Of a stretch of DNA of 64,000 bases, positions 30,071 through 40,374 are shown one piece after another (the first letter of the stretch is position 1; every line of letters begins with the position of its first letter). The notes under the pieces were generated by a model. It searched no databases, had not been told where the DNA came from, and worked only from the letters and a program-made list of their open reading frames with translations. Both the position numbers and the translations under genes were made by a program. The DNA is from Halomonas litopenaei. GTDB taxonomy: Bacteria; Pseudomonadota; Gammaproteobacteria; Pseudomonadales; Halomonadaceae. Location: positions 124,001 through 188,000 of the forward strand of contig NZ_PXNS01000005.1 in the NCBI RefSeq assembly GCF_003045775.1. The letters are read 5' to 3'.

Positions 30071-30787
30071 ATGATGGGTGGTTATATAAGTAGAGATAGG
30101 GAGCCTGATCTGGCGGCTTCTTTCGGTGCGCTGGAAGAAAAACAGTTGTCAGTGAGCCAACCGCTTGCGCGCAATGGTGTTCTGCAGCCAGGAAAGGTCT
30201 ATTTCATTCCCGCGAGGTGTGGCGCTGCCGTTGTACTGGAAAAAGGGAAGATGCTTACGCTGATTAACGTAAGTGGATTGCAGGTCTGCGATATGTGGGC
30301 TTTCAATACGAGTGATCCAGACGAATTTCTATCCATGGAACATACTCGAACCCATCTTGGGCGCTTGGTGCCGGTTGTCGGTGACAGTATGGTTTCCAAT
30401 AGAAGAAACGAGATGCTGGAACTAGTGGAAGATACTTCGCCTGGGGTGCATGACACATTGATTGCCGCCTGCGATATCAATCGCTATAGACAGCTTGGCG
30501 TAAGCGAATACCATGACAACTGTGTTGATAATCTTCGAATGGCATTGCTTGCCATCGGCAAGGAGGTTTCGCATGTTCCATCACCATTCAATGTGTGGAT
30601 GAATGTTCCACTTGATGGTGATGGCTCACTGACATTTGTGCCACCCGTGGCCAAAAGAGACGACAGGATCGTGTTCAAGGCAATGATGACCTGTTACGTA
30701 GTCATGTCATGCTGTCCCCAGGATATTACGGCGGTCAACGGAGTTGGTAGCCAAACGGAAAGTATAGGAGTCATGCTCGGAGATTGA
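30071..30787 (+). CDS. DUF1989 (urea carboxylase-associated) family protein
   Basis: 238 aa. Family landmarks are visible: VCDMWAFNTSDPDEFLSMEHT, THLGRLVPVVGDSMVSNRRNEML, EDTSPGVHDTLIAACD and YHDNCVDNL, with several Cys and His able to bind a metal. DUF1989 proteins are often found with urea carboxylase or guanidine/amino-acid degradation genes; none of these partners is here. The gene and its 235-nt upstream spacer are clearly richer in A+T and use codons such as AAA, AGA, ATA and GTT far more than the neighbours, suggesting horizontal acquisition. Biochemical role not assigned. Confidence 0.85.
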   Translation: MMGGYISRDREPDLAASFGALEEKQLSVSQPLARNGVLQPGKVYFIPARCGAAVVLEKGKMLTLINVSGLQVCDMWAFNTSDPDEFLSMEHTRTHLGRLVPVVGDSMVSNRRNEMLELVEDTSPGVHDTLIAACDINRYRQLGVSEYHDNCVDNLRMALLAIGKEVSHVPSPFNVWMNVPLDGDGSLTFVPPVAKRDDRIVFKAMMTCYVVMSCCPQDITAVNGVGSQTESIGVMLGD

Positions 30788-31003
30788 AGAAACACGGGAT
30801 AGATGGCGATGCACTGCAACTCCGCCGCCGGCGCTAAAGGTTCTCATTTCGTCGGAGGTAAACTCCAGCCTTTGCGCTCCGGCGGCATCCGGCTCGTCAT
30901 CGCTCACGATATGACTTCAGCACTCCCTCTCGTCGCTTCAAACGCCTATGCACGTTTTTCGGGCCAGCGGCAGCGAAGTTTAGCGATAGCGATCACGCTG
31001 CCT

Positions 31004-31765
31004 CTACGCGGGCTCGGGCTTCTTCTCCCTTGGCTGACCCTCACCTCCGATGTCCGAGGGCACCAGTGGCAGGTCCTCGGGCAGGTGGCGGGCACAGAAG
31101 TCCAGGCAGTCGAGGCCGTTGACGGCCTGGGGGGCCAGTGGACAATTCCATGGCGACTCGCGCAGCACTTCCGGAAGAAGGTCGCTCAGGTCCTCCATGT
31201 CCTGACTCTTGGGCCAGCACAGCCAGCGCTCCCGTTCAGGGGTCTCGGGGTGGCGCCACTTCAGCATCCAGTCGTCGCCCCAGGGCAGCACGCCCAGGGT
31301 GTCGGGTTCGGGCGGCGGCAGACCCTGGAAGGCGCTGGCCCACCAGCGGGGCGAGAGGTGATGGCGTCCCAGGCGTCGGCTGCACTGGGCCAGCAGCGTA
31401 CGCTGCACCACCATGACATCCAGGGCGCTGTCATCACGGTAGAGCACATGGAGCGCGAGAGTGTGCGGTATTACGCAAAGCTCCCGCTCAACCAGTTCAT
31501 CCAGTGACTCCCTGCTGTCGACCTCCTCGGCCAGGGCGCCGTCCAGCGTTACCAGGGTGACCGATTGTGGCGGTATGACGAGACAACAGGGAAGTGCCTG
31601 GTCGAGGCACGAAAGCGATTGGACATTGGCGGCGCTGCCCCGGTCGAGGCTCTGTTGATCGACACAGTGGACCCAGTACCAACGAGGCTCGGGATCTTCG
31701 TCGGCTGAAGGGGCGCGTTGGGGCATAAGAAGTATGCGCTGATGTCGGTGTCCCAGATTCCACAT
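31004..31765 (-). CDS. orphan GspL-like N-terminal domain (truncated type II secretion ATPase anchor)
   Basis: 253 aa from ATG 31765. The middle resembles the cytoplasmic actin-like domain of GspL/XcpY: CCLVIPPQSVTLVTLDG, LVERELCVIPHTLALHV, LDVMVVQRTLLAQCSRRLG, then WGDDWMLKW. It stops after REKKPEPA, where GspL would enter its membrane helix and periplasmic ferredoxin-like domain; no hydrophobic segment follows in any minus-strand frame nearby. No other gsp gene is adjacent. It may be a decayed remnant or a stand-alone protein. Similarity judged by eye and moderate. The 30788-31003 stretch beyond it holds no gene I can support. Confidence 0.45.
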   Translation of the reverse strand: MWNLGHRHQRILLMPQRAPSADEDPEPRWYWVHCVDQQSLDRGSAANVQSLSCLDQALPCCLVIPPQSVTLVTLDGALAEEVDSRESLDELVERELCVIPHTLALHVLYRDDSALDVMVVQRTLLAQCSRRLGRHHLSPRWWASAFQGLPPPEPDTLGVLPWGDDWMLKWRHPETPERERWLCWPKSQDMEDLSDLLPEVLRESPWNCPLAPQAVNGLDCLDFCARHLPEDLPLVPSDIGGEGQPREKKPEPA

Positions 31766-31889
31766 GGTTCTGGTCCTGTCGATAGCGATTGTTGGTGCAC
31801 TGTGTCGACGAGCGAAGCCATTTTCTTTCACCAACTGTTACTCTTTTTACAATAGCGCTACTTCCTGTGCTCTGCGTCAACCTCGTCTA

Positions 31890-31907
31890 TCGTCATACGA
31901 GTGTCAT
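31890..31907 (+). promoter_or_regulatory. candidate Pho box before phoX
   Basis: TCGTCAT (31890-31896), ACGA, GTGTCAT (31901-31907): two 7-bp direct repeats with a 4-nt spacer, the geometry of a PhoB-binding site (CTGTCAT N4 CTGTCAT). A weak -10 (TAGTGT, 31918-31923) sits 10 nt after. It lies 144 nt upstream of the phosphatase start. Confidence 0.5.
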
Positions 31908-32050
31908 CTGGACTACCTAGTGTTGTCGGCGGACCGCCGTCGCCCCTGTGATCGACTTTCCCCTCCGATACCCGAGGCCGGCAACAGTGACTGGCACCGA
32001 CAGCCCACGCCTTGACGGCGAACAGAGGGCTGCAAGAAGAGGACTGCGCA

Positions 32051-34180
32051 ATGAGCAAGGAAATTGAAGATCATCGTCTATTGAACCCCAGCCGTAATGA
32101 ACCCTTCTCCTCGGTGCTCGACCGTCGTCTTTCCCGGCGAGCGGTGATGAAGGGTGGCATGGGCATGGCGGCCATGACCATGCTGGGAAGCTTTGGTCTC
32201 TCGGCCTTCGCCAACGAGCCGTCGTCAGGGATGGCCAAGACGCCGCTGGCGCTGGCCTTCGAGTCGATCGCCGGTTCGCGCAGCGACGCCGTGGTGGTGC
32301 CGCCGGGCTATACCGCCCAGGTGCTGGTGCCCTGGGGGACGCCGCTTGACGACAGCGCGCCCGAGTGGAGCGAAGATCTGACGATGACGCCCCAGGCCCA
32401 GGCGGCCAGCGTCGGCATGCATCACGACGGCATGCATCCTTTCGCGCTGGATGAGAGCACGGCCTCCGAGCGCTTCCTGCTGGTGATGAACAACGAATAC
32501 ATCGACGAGAACGCGCTGTGGGCGCCCCAGGGTGGCCCGACCAACATGACCGAAGGCAAGCGCCCGGCGGACGAGGTGCGCACCGAGATCAACGCCCACG
32601 GGGTGACCGTGGTCGAGGTGAAGAAGGGCGCCGATGGTCGCTGGAGCCACGTCAAGGGTTCCGCCCACAACCGTCGCTACACCAGCGCCACCCCGATGCA
32701 CCTGTCAGGGCCGGTGGCGGGCAGCGACTACGTCAAGACCCGGTATTCCCCGGGCGGCACCCAGGCTCGCGGCACCAACAACAACTGTGCCCACGGTTAC
32801 ACGCCCTGGGGAACTTACCTCACCTGCGAGGAGAACTGGCCGGCCTACTTCGTCAAGAACGAAGGCCGTACCCTGGACGATGACCGTCTTGGCATCGCCA
32901 GTGGTCGCGGGCGCTACGGCTGGGAGACCGCCGCAGGCGATGACAGCGAACGCGACGACGAATTTACCCGTCTGATCGGCGACCCCGTCGCCGACGACGC
33001 CAGCGGTGACTACCGCAACGAGCCGCGTCAGTTCGGCTATATCGTCGAGATCGACCCCTATACCGGCAGGCAGGCGATCAAGCGCACGGCGCTGGGCCGC
33101 TTCCGCCACGAGGGCTGCTGGCCGGGCAAGCTGGTAGCAGGCGAGCCGGTGGTGTTTTACTCCGGTCACGACTCGCGCAACGAGTACATCTACAAGTTTG
33201 TCTCGGAGGCGGCCTGGGACCCGGCGGATGCCATCGCTCCCGGCGCCGAGGCCGATCGCCTGGCGATCGGTGACAAGTACATGGACAGCGGCACCCTTTA
33301 CGTCGCTCGCTTCAACGCCGATGGCAGCGGCGAGTGGCTGCCGCTGACGCCGGACGCTTCCACCCAGGATGGCCGTACCCTGGCCGAGGCGCTGGAACTC
33401 GACGCCGATGACCTGGCCGGGGTGATCATCCACACCTGTGATGCCGCCGACCTGATGGGTGCCACACCGATGGATCGCCCTGAGTGGGGCGCGGTGGACC
33501 CGTCCACCGGCGAGGTCTACATGACCCTGACCAACAACTCGAAGCGTACCGAAGACGGCACCGAGGCGACCCTGACCGGCGACGGCGACAACATCACCGC
33601 GCTGGGCAACGGCTACGCCACGGCACCGGTCAATGCGGCCAACCCGCGGGCGAACAACGAGGCCGGTCAGATCATCCGCTGGCGCGAGGGCAGCGATGCC
33701 ACCGCCTTCGACTGGGAGGTATTCGTGTTCGGTGCCGCGGCCAGTGACCAGAACAACCTGTCCGGGCTGACCGCCGACAACGAATTCGCCAGTCCCGATG
33801 GGCTCTACTTCGATGAGCGCGGCGACGGCCAGGGCATCCTGTGGATCCAGACCGACAATGGCTACGAGGGCGTCACCGAGAGCACCAATGACCAGGTGCT
33901 GGCGGTCGTGCCGGCGGAGCTCGAGCGTGCCGATGGTGCCGCCGCGGTGATCTCCGGGGCCAACCAGGACAAGCTCAAGCGTTTCTGCGTAGGCCCCAAC
34001 GGCTGCGAGGTCACTGGCATCTTCCCCACGCCGGACAAGACCGCGCTGTTTATCAATATCCAGCATCCGGGCAACTGGCCGGCCAGTGACGACGCGACCC
34101 AGGCGTCTGATGCCAGCGTGCGACCGCGCGCCGCCACGGTGGTGATCCAGCGCGAAGACGGCGGCCAGATCGGCGTCTAG
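32051..34180 (+). CDS. phoX: PhoX-family (DUF839) alkaline phosphatase, Tat-exported
   Basis: 709 aa from ATG 32051. The twin-arginine signal SRRAVMKGG is around residues 28-36, with the hydrophobic stretch MAAMTMLGSFGLSAFA after it, so the enzyme should be exported folded by TatABC (genes at 38.8-40.3 kb). The PhoX beta-propeller motifs include NNNCAHGYTPWGTYLTCEENW, RHEGCWPGKLV and DSRNEYIYKF. PhoX enzymes are calcium/iron-dependent monoesterases made under phosphate limitation; the Pho box upstream agrees. High Asp/Glu content fits a salt-adapted exported protein. Confidence 0.9.
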   Translation: MSKEIEDHRLLNPSRNEPFSSVLDRRLSRRAVMKGGMGMAAMTMLGSFGLSAFANEPSSGMAKTPLALAFESIAGSRSDAVVVPPGYTAQVLVPWGTPLDDSAPEWSEDLTMTPQAQAASVGMHHDGMHPFALDESTASERFLLVMNNEYIDENALWAPQGGPTNMTEGKRPADEVRTEINAHGVTVVEVKKGADGRWSHVKGSAHNRRYTSATPMHLSGPVAGSDYVKTRYSPGGTQARGTNNNCAHGYTPWGTYLTCEENWPAYFVKNEGRTLDDDRLGIASGRGRYGWETAAGDDSERDDEFTRLIGDPVADDASGDYRNEPRQFGYIVEIDPYTGRQAIKRTALGRFRHEGCWPGKLVAGEPVVFYSGHDSRNEYIYKFVSEAAWDPADAIAPGAEADRLAIGDKYMDSGTLYVARFNADGSGEWLPLTPDASTQDGRTLAEALELDADDLAGVIIHTCDAADLMGATPMDRPEWGAVDPSTGEVYMTLTNNSKRTEDGTEATLTGDGDNITALGNGYATAPVNAANPRANNEAGQIIRWREGSDATAFDWEVFVFGAAASDQNNLSGLTADNEFASPDGLYFDERGDGQGILWIQTDNGYEGVTESTNDQVLAVVPAELERADGAAAVISGANQDKLKRFCVGPNGCEVTGIFPTPDKTALFINIQHPGNWPASDDATQASDASVRPRAATVVIQREDGGQIGV

Positions 34181-34187
34181 GACGTGT

Positions 34188-34305
34188 CCGAAAGGTGCCG
34201 GCTTGCGTCGGCCTTTCGGGCAACCTCCAGGGGCGTTCTCTACGTCTGACGTCTTGCGCCGCCCCAGCACCCCGGCTCCCTTTTCAGGGAGCCGGGGTGT
34301 TTTTT
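34188..34305 (+). terminator. tandem hairpins ending phoX transcription
   Basis: First hairpin: CCGAAAGG (34188-34195) pairs with CCTTTCGG (34211-34218). Second, stronger: CACCCCGGCTCCC (34268-34280), loop TTTTCA, GGGAGCCGGGGTG (34287-34299), then TTTTTT, a classical intrinsic terminator. The rest of the 34181-34521 spacer holds no gene. Confidence 0.9.
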
Positions 34306-34439
34306 CTAGGGTCTGGGTGTCCAGGGCTGGATGATCGGCAGCCTGAAGCGGGAGGCGGTTGGTCCGGGAACCGCTTGGGGCGGCCAAGGCGCAGGTCGCG
34401 CGGCGTCCGGCAGCCGTCAGGACACATGACGACAACATG

Positions 34440-34472
34440 AAAAGCCCCTCGCCAGCGTCGCTGGCGAGGGGC
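34440..34472 (-). terminator. intrinsic terminator of ppk
   Basis: On the minus strand GCCCCTCGCCAGC, loop GAC, GCTGGCGAGGGGC is followed by TTTT (complement of 34440-34443). A 13-bp perfect stem directly after the ppk stop. Confidence 0.88.
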
Positions 34473-34521
34473 CTGGGTGGTGCTATCGACGCGCCGATGG
34501 CGCGTCAATGCGGGGCGTTAC

Positions 34522-36744
34522 TCAAGCGCGAGCGGCGTAGGCGTACAGCAGCGTTTCCTGGGCGGAGATCGGTGCGGCCTCGCCCGGATCCTGCTTGATG
34601 TAGGTGCCGTCGGCCTGCAGCAGCCAGCTCTGGCAGTTGTCGACCAGGTAGGTCTCGAGGTCCTTGCGCACCCGGGCGGCGAGCTTCTTGTCGAGCAGCG
34701 GGAAGCAGGTCTCGACCCGATGGAACATGTTGCGCGCCATGAAGTCCGCGCTGGAGCCCCATATCTCGGGCTTGCCGTCGTTGTGGAAGTGGAACACCCG
34801 GGTGTGTTCGAGGAAGCGACCGATCACCGAGCGCACCCGGATATTCTCGGAGATGCCGGGCAGGCCAGGGCGCAGGCAGCACATGCCGCGGATGATCAGG
34901 TCGCACTCGACGCCGGCCTGGGAGGCGCGGTAGAGCGCCTGGATCAGCTTGGGTTCGGTCAGCGAGTTGCACTTGACGATGATATGGGCGCGCTTGCCCT
35001 TGCGCGCGTAGCTTGCCTCCCGCTCGATCATTTCCACGACCCGTTCGTGCAGGGTGAAGGGGGCGTGCAGCAGCTTCTCGATCTGGCGGGTGCGGCCCAT
35101 GCCGGACAGTTGCTGGAACACCTTGTGCACGTCGGCGCACAGCACAGGGTCCGCGGTGAGCAGGCTGTAGTCGGTGTAGAGCTTGGCCGTCTTGGAGTGA
35201 TAGTTGCCGGTGCCGAGGTGAGCGTAGTGGCGCAGCGCGCCCTTCTCGCGGCGCACGATGTGCATCATCTTGGCGTGGGTCTTGTAGGCCATCACCCCGT
35301 AGATGACGATGGCGCCGGCCTCCTGCAGGCGTGACGCCAGCGCCAGGTTATCGGCTTCGTCGAAGCGGGCGCGCAGTTCGATGACCACCGTCACTTCCTT
35401 GCCGTGGCCGGCGGCCTCGACCAGGGCGTTGACGATGGGGGAGTCGGCACCGGTGCGATACAGGGTCTGCTTGATCGCCAGCACGTCGGGGTCGCGGGCG
35501 GCCTCGCGCAGCAGGTCCTCCACCGGGGTGAACGACTGGAAGGGGTGGTGCAGCAGGATGTCGCCTTCCTGCATCGACTGCATGATGGAGTTGGGTTGCT
35601 TGACCTGCTTGGGCACGCCGGGGGTAAAGGAGCGGTACATCAGATCGGGCCGGTCGGCGTCACCCAGTACCGACATCATGCGGGTCAGGTTGACCGGGCC
35701 ATTGACCCGATAGAGGTCACTGGCTTCGAGCTGGAACTGCTTGATCAGGAAGTCGGAGAGCTCCTCGGGGCAGTTGTCGGCCACCTCCAGGCGCACGCCG
35801 CTGCCGTAGCGCCGGGCCAGCAACTCGCCGCGCAGGGCCGAGGCCAGGTCCGAGACTTCTTCGGGATCGACCGTCATGTCGGCGTTGCGGGTCAGACGGA
35901 ACTGGTAGCAGCCCTTGACCTTCATCCCCGGGAACACCTCGTCGGCGTGGGCGTGGATCATCGACGACAGGAACAGGTACTCGGTGAAGCCTTCCTCGCA
36001 CAGCTCTTCCGGCAGCGCGATGACCCGGGGCAGCGAACGTGGCGCCGGCAGGATGGCGAGGCCGCCCTCGCGACCGAAGGCGTCCTTGCCCTCGAGCTCG
36101 ACGATGAAGTTGAGGCTCTTGTTGACCAGCCTCGGGAAGGGGTGCGAGGGGTCCAGCCCGATGGGGCTGACCACCGGGATGATCTCGGTGGAGAAGTAAT
36201 CATGGACCCACTTGCGCTGCTGCTTGGTCCAGTCTCCACGCCGACGGAAGCGGATGTTGTGGGCTTCCATGGCAGGGATCAGCTGCTCGTTGAGGATGCG
36301 GTACTGACGCTCCACGTGCTCGTGGGCGATCTTCGAGATCTCGTCGAGCACCGAACGCGGGCTGCGGCCGTCGGCACCGGTGGTGTCGTCGCCCAGGGCC
36401 AGCTGGCTCTTCAGTCCGGCCACCCGGATCTCGAAGAACTCGTCCATGTTGGAGGAAAAGATCAACAGGAACATCAGGCGGTTGAGCAGCGGGTGCGCCT
36501 GGTCCAGCGCCTGTTCCAGCACCCGGATGTTGAACTGCAGATGCGACAGCTCGCGATTGAAGTAGAGGCTCGGGTCAGTGAGGTCGGCCTCAGGGTCCGG
36601 CATTGCCTTGGGCTTGATGCCGGTGCGCGTCTGGTTAAGGCGCGGCACCGGGGTATCGGCCTGGGGCGCGTCGCTCATCGAGACGTCGGACTTGCCCAGG
36701 GTCGCATGTTCAATCGTGGCGTTGTCGCTCTGCGCGTCTTCCAT
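34522..36744 (-). CDS. ppk: polyphosphate kinase 1
   Basis: Makes polyphosphate from ATP; membrane-associated tetramer. 740 aa with an N-terminal extension of ~50 residues relative to E. coli Ppk (688). The N domain begins LYFNRELSHLQFNIRVLEQA and has the SSNMDEFFEIRVAG motif. The catalytic domain carries the autophosphorylated His in YGVMAYKTHAKMMHIVRRE (~residue 480) and the second His in HLGTGNYHSKTAKLYTDY. The C-terminal domain contains KCNSLTEPKLIQALY and GMCCLRPGLPG. It lies 47 nt upstream of, and downstream in transcription from, hemB; polyP turnover partner ppx is elsewhere in the window. Confidence 0.96.
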   Translation of the reverse strand: MEDAQSDNATIEHATLGKSDVSMSDAPQADTPVPRLNQTRTGIKPKAMPDPEADLTDPSLYFNRELSHLQFNIRVLEQALDQAHPLLNRLMFLLIFSSNMDEFFEIRVAGLKSQLALGDDTTGADGRSPRSVLDEISKIAHEHVERQYRILNEQLIPAMEAHNIRFRRRGDWTKQQRKWVHDYFSTEIIPVVSPIGLDPSHPFPRLVNKSLNFIVELEGKDAFGREGGLAILPAPRSLPRVIALPEELCEEGFTEYLFLSSMIHAHADEVFPGMKVKGCYQFRLTRNADMTVDPEEVSDLASALRGELLARRYGSGVRLEVADNCPEELSDFLIKQFQLEASDLYRVNGPVNLTRMMSVLGDADRPDLMYRSFTPGVPKQVKQPNSIMQSMQEGDILLHHPFQSFTPVEDLLREAARDPDVLAIKQTLYRTGADSPIVNALVEAAGHGKEVTVVIELRARFDEADNLALASRLQEAGAIVIYGVMAYKTHAKMMHIVRREKGALRHYAHLGTGNYHSKTAKLYTDYSLLTADPVLCADVHKVFQQLSGMGRTRQIEKLLHAPFTLHERVVEMIEREASYARKGKRAHIIVKCNSLTEPKLIQALYRASQAGVECDLIIRGMCCLRPGLPGISENIRVRSVIGRFLEHTRVFHFHNDGKPEIWGSSADFMARNMFHRVETCFPLLDKKLAARVRKDLETYLVDNCQSWLLQADGTYIKQDPGEAAPISAQETLLYAYAARA

Positions 36745-36791
36745 GGTGGTTCCTCATCGGGGCTCGGGAAGGGCGCCGCTCCCTCCCCTGA

Positions 36792-37853
<1,062 letters not shown>

Positions 37854-38003
37854 TCATGACAAAAGCATGACATTGATTGAGTATATTCCTCCTCTCCCGT
37901 TCGCCGAAAGTCGCGTCTTGTCGCACCCGTGGCGACTCTCTAGAGTAGTGGCAGTCTTGGCCGCGTCCGGCCCCGTTCGCGACGCGCTATAAAGGAGAAT
38001 GAC

Positions 38004-38669
38004 ATGAGTAAACAGGTAGCGATCGTCTTGTCGGGCTGCGGCGTACAGGATGGTTCCGAGATCTACGAGACCACCCTGACCCTGCTGCGCCTGGACCAGC
38101 TGGGCATCGCCTATCGCTGTTTTGCCCCGGATATCGCTCACCAGGAGGTGATCGACCACCACAGCGGGGAGGCCGTCGAGGAGACGCGCAATGTGCTGGT
38201 CGAGTCCGCCCGCCTGGCTCGTGGCGAGATTTCGCCGCTGGACGAACTGTCGGCATCGGACTTCGATGCCCTGATCCTGCCCGGTGGCTTCGGGGCGGCC
38301 AAGAATCTTTCGAACTACGCCACGGCCAAGTCCGAGATGGAGGTCCACGAAGACCTGGCCGAGCTGTTGATCGAGTTTCACGATGCGCGCAAGCCGATCG
38401 GTCTGATGTGCATCGCGCCGGTGCTGGTGCCCAAGGTGCTGGGGCCGGGCATCGCCGTCACCATCGGTACCGACCCCGAGGTGTGTGGCTGCATCAGCGC
38501 CATGGGCGGCCTACATCGCAGCTGTGCGGTGGACGATATCGTGGTGGACTTCGAGCATCGCCTGGTGACCACCCCCGCCTATATGCTGGCCACCCGCATC
38601 AGCGAGGCGGCGCTGGGCATCAACAAGCTGGTGGATCGTATCGACGAGATGATGGACGTCAACACCTGA
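38004..38669 (+). CDS. elbB: isoprenoid biosynthesis glyoxalase ElbB
   Basis: 221 aa DJ-1/PfpI-fold protein with glyoxalase III-type activity in E. coli (217 aa). Visible are VAIVLSGCGVQDGSEIYE, LILPGGFGAAKNLS, the nucleophile-elbow Cys in IGLMCIAPVLVPKV (~residue 137), and TPAYMLATRISEAALGINKLVD. AAAGGAG lies before the ATG. It is divergent from hemB with a 183-nt AT-richer promoter region. The protein was first noted for cross-talk with sigma cross-reacting and isoprenoid phenotypes; its physiological role is unclear. Confidence 0.9.
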   Translation: MSKQVAIVLSGCGVQDGSEIYETTLTLLRLDQLGIAYRCFAPDIAHQEVIDHHSGEAVEETRNVLVESARLARGEISPLDELSASDFDALILPGGFGAAKNLSNYATAKSEMEVHEDLAELLIEFHDARKPIGLMCIAPVLVPKVLGPGIAVTIGTDPEVCGCISAMGGLHRSCAVDDIVVDFEHRLVTTPAYMLATRISEAALGINKLVDRIDEMMDVNT

Positions 38670-38731
38670 GACGCCAGACGATGGCGGATCATTGTCGCCA
38701 AGCGCCTTGAACACCACCGGTGCGAGAGCGG

Positions 38732-38768
38732 TAAAAAAGCAAAGCCCGAGGCCAATGCCTCGGGCTTT
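38732..38768. terminator. bidirectional terminator between elbB and tatC
   Basis: AAAGCCCGAGGC (38741-38752), loop CAAT, GCCTCGGGCTTT (38757-38768), preceded by AAAAAA at about 38733-38738. It works as a terminator for elbB on + and, with the A-run read as U on the other strand, for the tat operon on -. Confidence 0.85.
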
Positions 38769-38805
38769 GTGCATTCTGCTGACGGGGGCTCTGCCGGTGT
38801 GGCGA

Positions 38806-39582
38806 TCACGCCTCGTCCGGCGCTTCCTCGTCATCGCTGCTCCGCCTCTTGACCAGCCGGCCGAACAGCAGCCCGACCTCGTAGAGCAGGTACATGGGTA
38901 CCGCCAGCAGGCTCTGGCTGACCACGTCCGGCGGGGTCATCAGCATGCCGATGACGAAACAGCCGAGGATGACGTAGGGGCGCTTGGCGCTCAGGCTCTT
39001 GACGCTGGCGGCGCCGGTGAGAATGAGCAGGAAGGTGGCAATCGGGATCTCGAAGGCGATACCGAAGGCGAAGAACAGCTTCAGCACGAAGTTGAGATAC
39101 TGGTTGATATCGGTCATCACCTGCACGTTCTCCGGCCCGGTCTGGGTGAAGAAGGCGAACAGCAGGGGAAAGACCACGTAGTAGGCGAAGGCCGCGCCGA
39201 GATAGAACAGCAGGACGCTCGAGGCCAGAAGCGGCAGTGCCAGGGCCTTTTCCTTGTCGTACAGCCCTGGTGCCACGAAGGCCCAGGCCTGGTGCAGGAC
39301 GAAGGGAATGGCCACGAACACCGCCACTACCAGGGTCAGCTTGAACGGCGCCAGGAAGGGCGACGCCACCTCGGTGGCGATCATCTGGGAGCCTTCCGGC
39401 AGCAGCTCCATCAGGGGGTCTGCGACAAACTGGTAGATGTCGTTGGAAAAGGCGTAGAGCGCCAGGAAGATCACCAGGATGGCAATCACGGCGCGCATCA
39501 GCCGCGAGCGCAGCTCCACCAGGTGTTCGATCAGTGGGGCGTGGCCCTGACTTGACGGCGGAGTGTCACCGGTATCGCTCAT
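38806..39582 (-). CDS. tatC: Sec-independent translocase subunit TatC
   Basis: Polytopic receptor of the twin-arginine pathway, six transmembrane helices, 258 aa. The N-terminus [18 protein letters not shown] contains the conserved Glu that contacts the signal RR motif. The periplasmic loop [12 protein letters not shown] and the Pro-rich [22 protein letters not shown] are diagnostic. It overlaps tatB by 4 nt. The PhoX precursor in this window is a likely substrate. Confidence 0.96.
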   Translation of the reverse strand: MSDTGDTPPSSQGHAPLIEHLVELRSRLMRAVIAILVIFLALYAFSNDIYQFVADPLMELLPEGSQMIATEVASPFLAPFKLTLVVAVFVAIPFVLHQAWAFVAPGLYDKEKALALPLLASSVLLFYLGAAFAYYVVFPLLFAFFTQTGPENVQVMTDINQYLNFVLKLFFAFGIAFEIPIATFLLILTGAASVKSLSAKRPYVILGCFVIGMLMTPPDVVSQSLLAVPMYLLYEVGLLFGRLVKRRSSDDEEAPDEA

Positions 39583-40049
39583 CGGGTGGCGGAGTCCTTG
39601 TGCTCGGAAGAGGCGGTGTCATCGCTGGGAGCGGGGGAGAGCGTGGAAGCCGAAGCGCTGGACGACGAGGCGCGTGCGGCGCTGTCGACGGCGTCGTCCA
39701 GCCGCTGGCCGGCCGAGGCAGACTGGGCGCCGGTGGAATCCGCCTGCCCGCCGTTGCCCTTGTTCGGGGTGCCGGCGATGGATTCCACGCTGCGCTTGGC
39801 TTGTTCGGCGCTGCGCTTGGCCTGGTTGACGCTGTCGTCCAGCTTGCGTTCCTGCTCCTTGAGCTTCTGGCGCAGTTCCTCGGCCTCGAGCTGGGCGCTG
39901 ATCTCGCGCTGCATGCCGGCCACCGAACGCTTGATGCGTCCGATCCACAGGCCGGCGGTACGCGCGGCCTTGGGCAGGCGCTCGGGACCCAGCACCAGCA
40001 GTCCCACCACCCCGATGATCAGCAGTTCCAGAAAGCCGATATCGAACAT
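39579..40049 (-). CDS. tatB: Sec-independent translocase subunit TatB
   Basis: 156 aa. One N-terminal membrane helix [20 protein letters not shown], the hinge [11 protein letters not shown], an amphipathic helix and a long coiled-coil-like Gln/Glu/Lys segment ([18 protein letters not shown]), then a Ser/Ala-rich disordered tail. TatB pairs with TatC in the signal-peptide receptor. The Glu at position 8 of the helix distinguishes it from TatA. It lies 6 nt after tatA. Confidence 0.94.
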   Translation of the reverse strand: MFDIGFLELLIIGVVGLLVLGPERLPKAARTAGLWIGRIKRSVAGMQREISAQLEAEELRQKLKEQERKLDDSVNQAKRSAEQAKRSVESIAGTPNKGNGGQADSTGAQSASAGQRLDDAVDSAARASSSSASASTLSPAPSDDTASSEHKDSATR

Positions 40050-40055
40050 GTGGCG

Positions 40056-40319
40056 TTACTTGCGCTCGTCGGAGGATTCGGGCTTGCGCTCCGCCTCGAC
40101 GTCGTAGGTGTTGTTGGGCGTATCGGTCTCGTCATGACGGACCTGGGCCTGGGGCTTGGCCTCCTCCGACTTGTCCTCATCTTCGTTGACGGCCTTCTTG
40201 AAGCCCTTGACCGCGCCACCCAGGTCGCTGCCAACGTTGCGGAGCTTCTTGGTGCCGAAGATCAGGATGATGATGCCGAGTACGATCAGCAGTTGCCAGA
40301 TACTGATACCACCTAACAT
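40056..40319 (-). CDS. tatA: Sec-independent translocase subunit TatA
   Basis: 87 aa from ATG 40319; the longer open frame upstream has no membrane helix. It has one membrane helix ([18 protein letters not shown]), the [22 protein letters not shown] amphipathic helix (position 20 onward), and a charged tail. TatA polymerises to form the protein-conducting element. First gene of tatABC, 55 nt after hisE. Confidence 0.95.
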   Translation of the reverse strand: MLGGISIWQLLIVLGIIILIFGTKKLRNVGSDLGGAVKGFKKAVNEDEDKSEEAKPQAQVRHDETDTPNNTYDVEAERKPESSDERK

Positions 40320-40374
40320 AAGAACTTCCTCAATATGCGGCGCCAGGCGCCGTGAATCGTTGGTTCCCCGAGGC

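Noticed and set aside
30803..31507. 234-aa plus-strand ORF
   Set aside because: Mostly antisense to the GspL-like gene; no RBS or domain.
32705..34438. 577-aa open frame on the minus strand
   Set aside because: Antisense of phoX; no recognisable motifs or RBS.
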